This document shows positions 62,704 through 64,000 of a stretch of DNA of 64,000 bases, piece after piece. The stretch comes from Bacilli bacterium (GTDB lineage Bacteria; Bacillota_I; Bacilli_A; RFN20; CAG-826), in assembly GCA_017447165.1 (NCBI GenBank), contig JAFSOD010000004.1, positions 243,267 to 307,266 of the forward strand. The letters are read 5' to 3'. A program made the translations under genes and the position numbers. A model generated the notes under the pieces. That model saw nothing but the letters and a program-made list of their open reading frames with translations. It ran no database searches and was not told the origin of the DNA. Each line of letters opens with the position of its first letter. Position 1 is the first letter of the stretch.

Positions 62704-64000
62704 ATGGCTGAAAAGAAATATGTTTACCCCTTTGATGAAGCCTATGGATTAGGTAAAGAACTCTTAGGTGGTAAAGGTGCTGGTTTAGCAGAAATGACCC
62801 ATATCGGCGTTCCTGTTCCAGAAGGATTTACAATCACTACTGAAGCTTGCACCCTTTATTATGACAGTGGAAAGAAAATCCCAGAATTTGTTAAAGAACA
62901 AATCTTCGCGGCAATTAAAGATGTCGAAAAGAAAACCGGAAAAACATTCGGTGGAGAACATAATCCACTCTTAGTTTCTGTCAGATCTGGTGCTCGTGTC
63001 AGTATGCCAGGTATGATGGACACAATCTTAAACTTAGGTTTAAATGATGTTACTGCTGCTGCTCTTGCAAGAGAAACAGGCAACGAAAGATTTGCATTAG
63101 ACAGCTTCAGAAGATTCATCCTCATGTTCACAAACATCGCTAAAGGTCATCCAAGAACCGAAATGGATAAGATGCTTGATGATTTAAAAGAATCAAGAGG
63201 ATACAAATTAGACACAGAAGTCACTACAGAAGAATTAAAAGTTTTAGTGGCTAAATACAAGGAATACTACAAGAAAACATTCGGTGAAGAATTCCCAACT
63301 GATCCAAAAGATCAATTAATGGAAGCTGTTGCCGCGGTCTTTAGAAGCTGGGACAACCCAAGAGCGAATATTTACCGTATGCAATATTCCATTCCATATT
63401 CATGGGGAACTGCCGTTAACGTGCAATCCATGGCCTTTGGTAACAAGGGTGAGACTTCTGGTACAGGTGTTGCTTTCTCTAGAAACGCTGCAACTGGAGA
63501 AAAAGAAATCTCCGCTGAATATTTACCAAACGCTCAAGGTGAAGACGTTGTTGCTGGTATCCGTACCCCACTTCACATTGATGAATTAAAAAGAAGAATG
63601 CCTGAAGTCTATGAACAATTCGTCAAGACTATCAAAAACATGGAACTCCACTACCGCGATATGCAAGATATGGAATTCACTGTTGAAGAAGGCAAATTAT
63701 ACTTCTTACAAACTAGATCTGGAAAAAGAACACCTGCTGCAGCCTTAAAGATGGCGTGTGACATGGTTGATGAAGGATTAATTACCAAAGAAGAAGCTGT
63801 CTTAAGAATTGATCCAGTTTCATTTGATAAACTATTATTACCTAACTTCGATAAAGATGATTTAGCAAAAGCTAAAGACAGATTAGTCGCTAAAGGTAAC
63901 CCAGCTGGCCCAGGAGCAGGAACCGGTGCTATCGCCTTCACTGCTGAAGAAGCTGAAAGAAGACACGCTGCTGGAGAAAAGGTAGTTCTTGTTAGAGCAG
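62704..64000 (+). CDS. ppdK: Pyruvate phosphate dikinase, N-terminal part (cut by window edge)
   Basis: 432 codons of an enzyme normally near 880 residues. The ATP-grasp N-terminus is clear: YPFDEA, LLGGKGAGLAEM, GVPVPEGFTITT, VSVRSGARVSMPGMMDTILNLG, then SWGTAVNVQSMAFGN, and FLQTRSGKRT. The window ends just before the phosphohistidine domain. It interconverts pyruvate + ATP + Pi and PEP + AMP + PPi and is common in anaerobic glycolysis. A strong AGGAGG site and a folded leader precede it. Confidence 0.95.
   Translation, partial: MAEKKYVYPFDEAYGLGKELLGGKGAGLAEMTHIGVPVPEGFTITTEACTLYYDSGKKIPEFVKEQIFAAIKDVEKKTGKTFGGEHNPLLVSVRSGARVSMPGMMDTILNLGLNDVTAAALARETGNERFALDSFRRFILMFTNIAKGHPRTEMDKMLDDLKESRGYKLDTEVTTEELKVLVAKYKEYYKKTFGEEFPTDPKDQLMEAVAAVFRSWDNPRANIYRMQYSIPYSWGTAVNVQSMAFGNKGETSGTGVAFSRNAATGEKEISAEYLPNAQGEDVVAGIRTPLHIDELKRRMPEVYEQFVKTIKNMELHYRDMQDMEFTVEEGKLYFLQTRSGKRTPAAALKMACDMVDEGLITKEEAVLRIDPVSFDKLLLPNFDKDDLAKAKDRLVAKGNPAGPGAGTGAIAFTAEEAERRHAAGEKVVLVRA

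Noticed and set aside
1-64000. Mycoplasma-type genetic code (TGA as Trp)
   Set aside because: TGA ends several coupled genes (for example the antitoxins at 12794 and 61867), and conserved tryptophans are TGG.

Overview
The window is low-GC DNA read with the standard code (TGA ends several genes and Trp is TGG). Gene content points to an anaerobic, host-associated (gut or rumen) low-GC Firmicutes/Bacilli lineage of the former Tenericutes-Erysipelotrichia type: fatty-acid kinase FakA with a DegV/FakB partner, GPH-type sugar symporter with a family-36 alpha-galactosidase, many lipobox lipoproteins, BspA-type leucine-rich repeats, an InlB-like repeat protein, QueT and pyruvate phosphate dikinase. 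The species cannot be named from the sequence. No rRNA, tRNA, transposase or CRISPR array was seen.

Layout. 1-3.9 kb: end of an ABC exporter, fakB-fakA, and a divergent TetR regulator. 3.97-4.33 kb: a compact locus that looks like a type I toxin-antitoxin module (24-residue hydrophobic peptide, structured leader, strong antisense promoter and terminator). 4.3-9.6 kb: a tetR-symporter-GH36-glycosyltransferase operon. 9.8-14.1 kb: membrane proteins, an Sfp-type phosphopantetheinyl transferase, an FNT channel and an orphan Phd antitoxin. 14.1-17.8 kb: a DUF3990/HTH toxin-antitoxin pair, a beta-carbonic anhydrase and an AbiE pair. 18.0-25.6 kb: three large exported proteins behind a truncated AbiE pair. 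25.6-31.4 kb: more AbiE genes (one intact, one orphan), a segmental duplication, a decaying unknown gene and a Fic protein.

31.4-40.6 kb is the most unusual part. A GC-rich stretch of about 650 nt shows many hairpins, a GNRA-capped stem, and a long-range pairing of its two ends. I read it as a large ornate non-coding RNA of the ROOL/GOLLD/OLE size class. It lies tail to tail with a small XRE repressor. Next come a TIR-NB-ARC-TPR protein and a DUF4062-STAND protein (two NLR-like NTPases), 32-nt tandem repeats, and an AAA+ DUF4143 ATPase whose start region is tandemly repeated. 40.9-56.5 kb: lipoproteins and membrane proteins (5'-nucleotidase, lipase-like protein, MscS channel, fibronectin-like surface protein, DUF1295 reductase). 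56.6-64 kb: a second DUF4143 ATPase with its own start-region repeats, an FGGY kinase, a TrpB fused to a DNA-binding-like N-terminus, a second DUF3990 module (HTH-DUF3990-DUF3791), and the first half of ppdK behind a possible pseudoknot leader.

A recurring theme is leaderless transcription. At several regulators, antitoxins and defence genes a TATAAT-like -10 box sits so that transcription would begin at, or within a few bases of, the start codon, and no Shine-Dalgarno sequence is present. Housekeeping and lipoprotein genes instead often have good AGGAGG/AGGTGA sites. In four cases these sites move the start downstream of the longest open frame.
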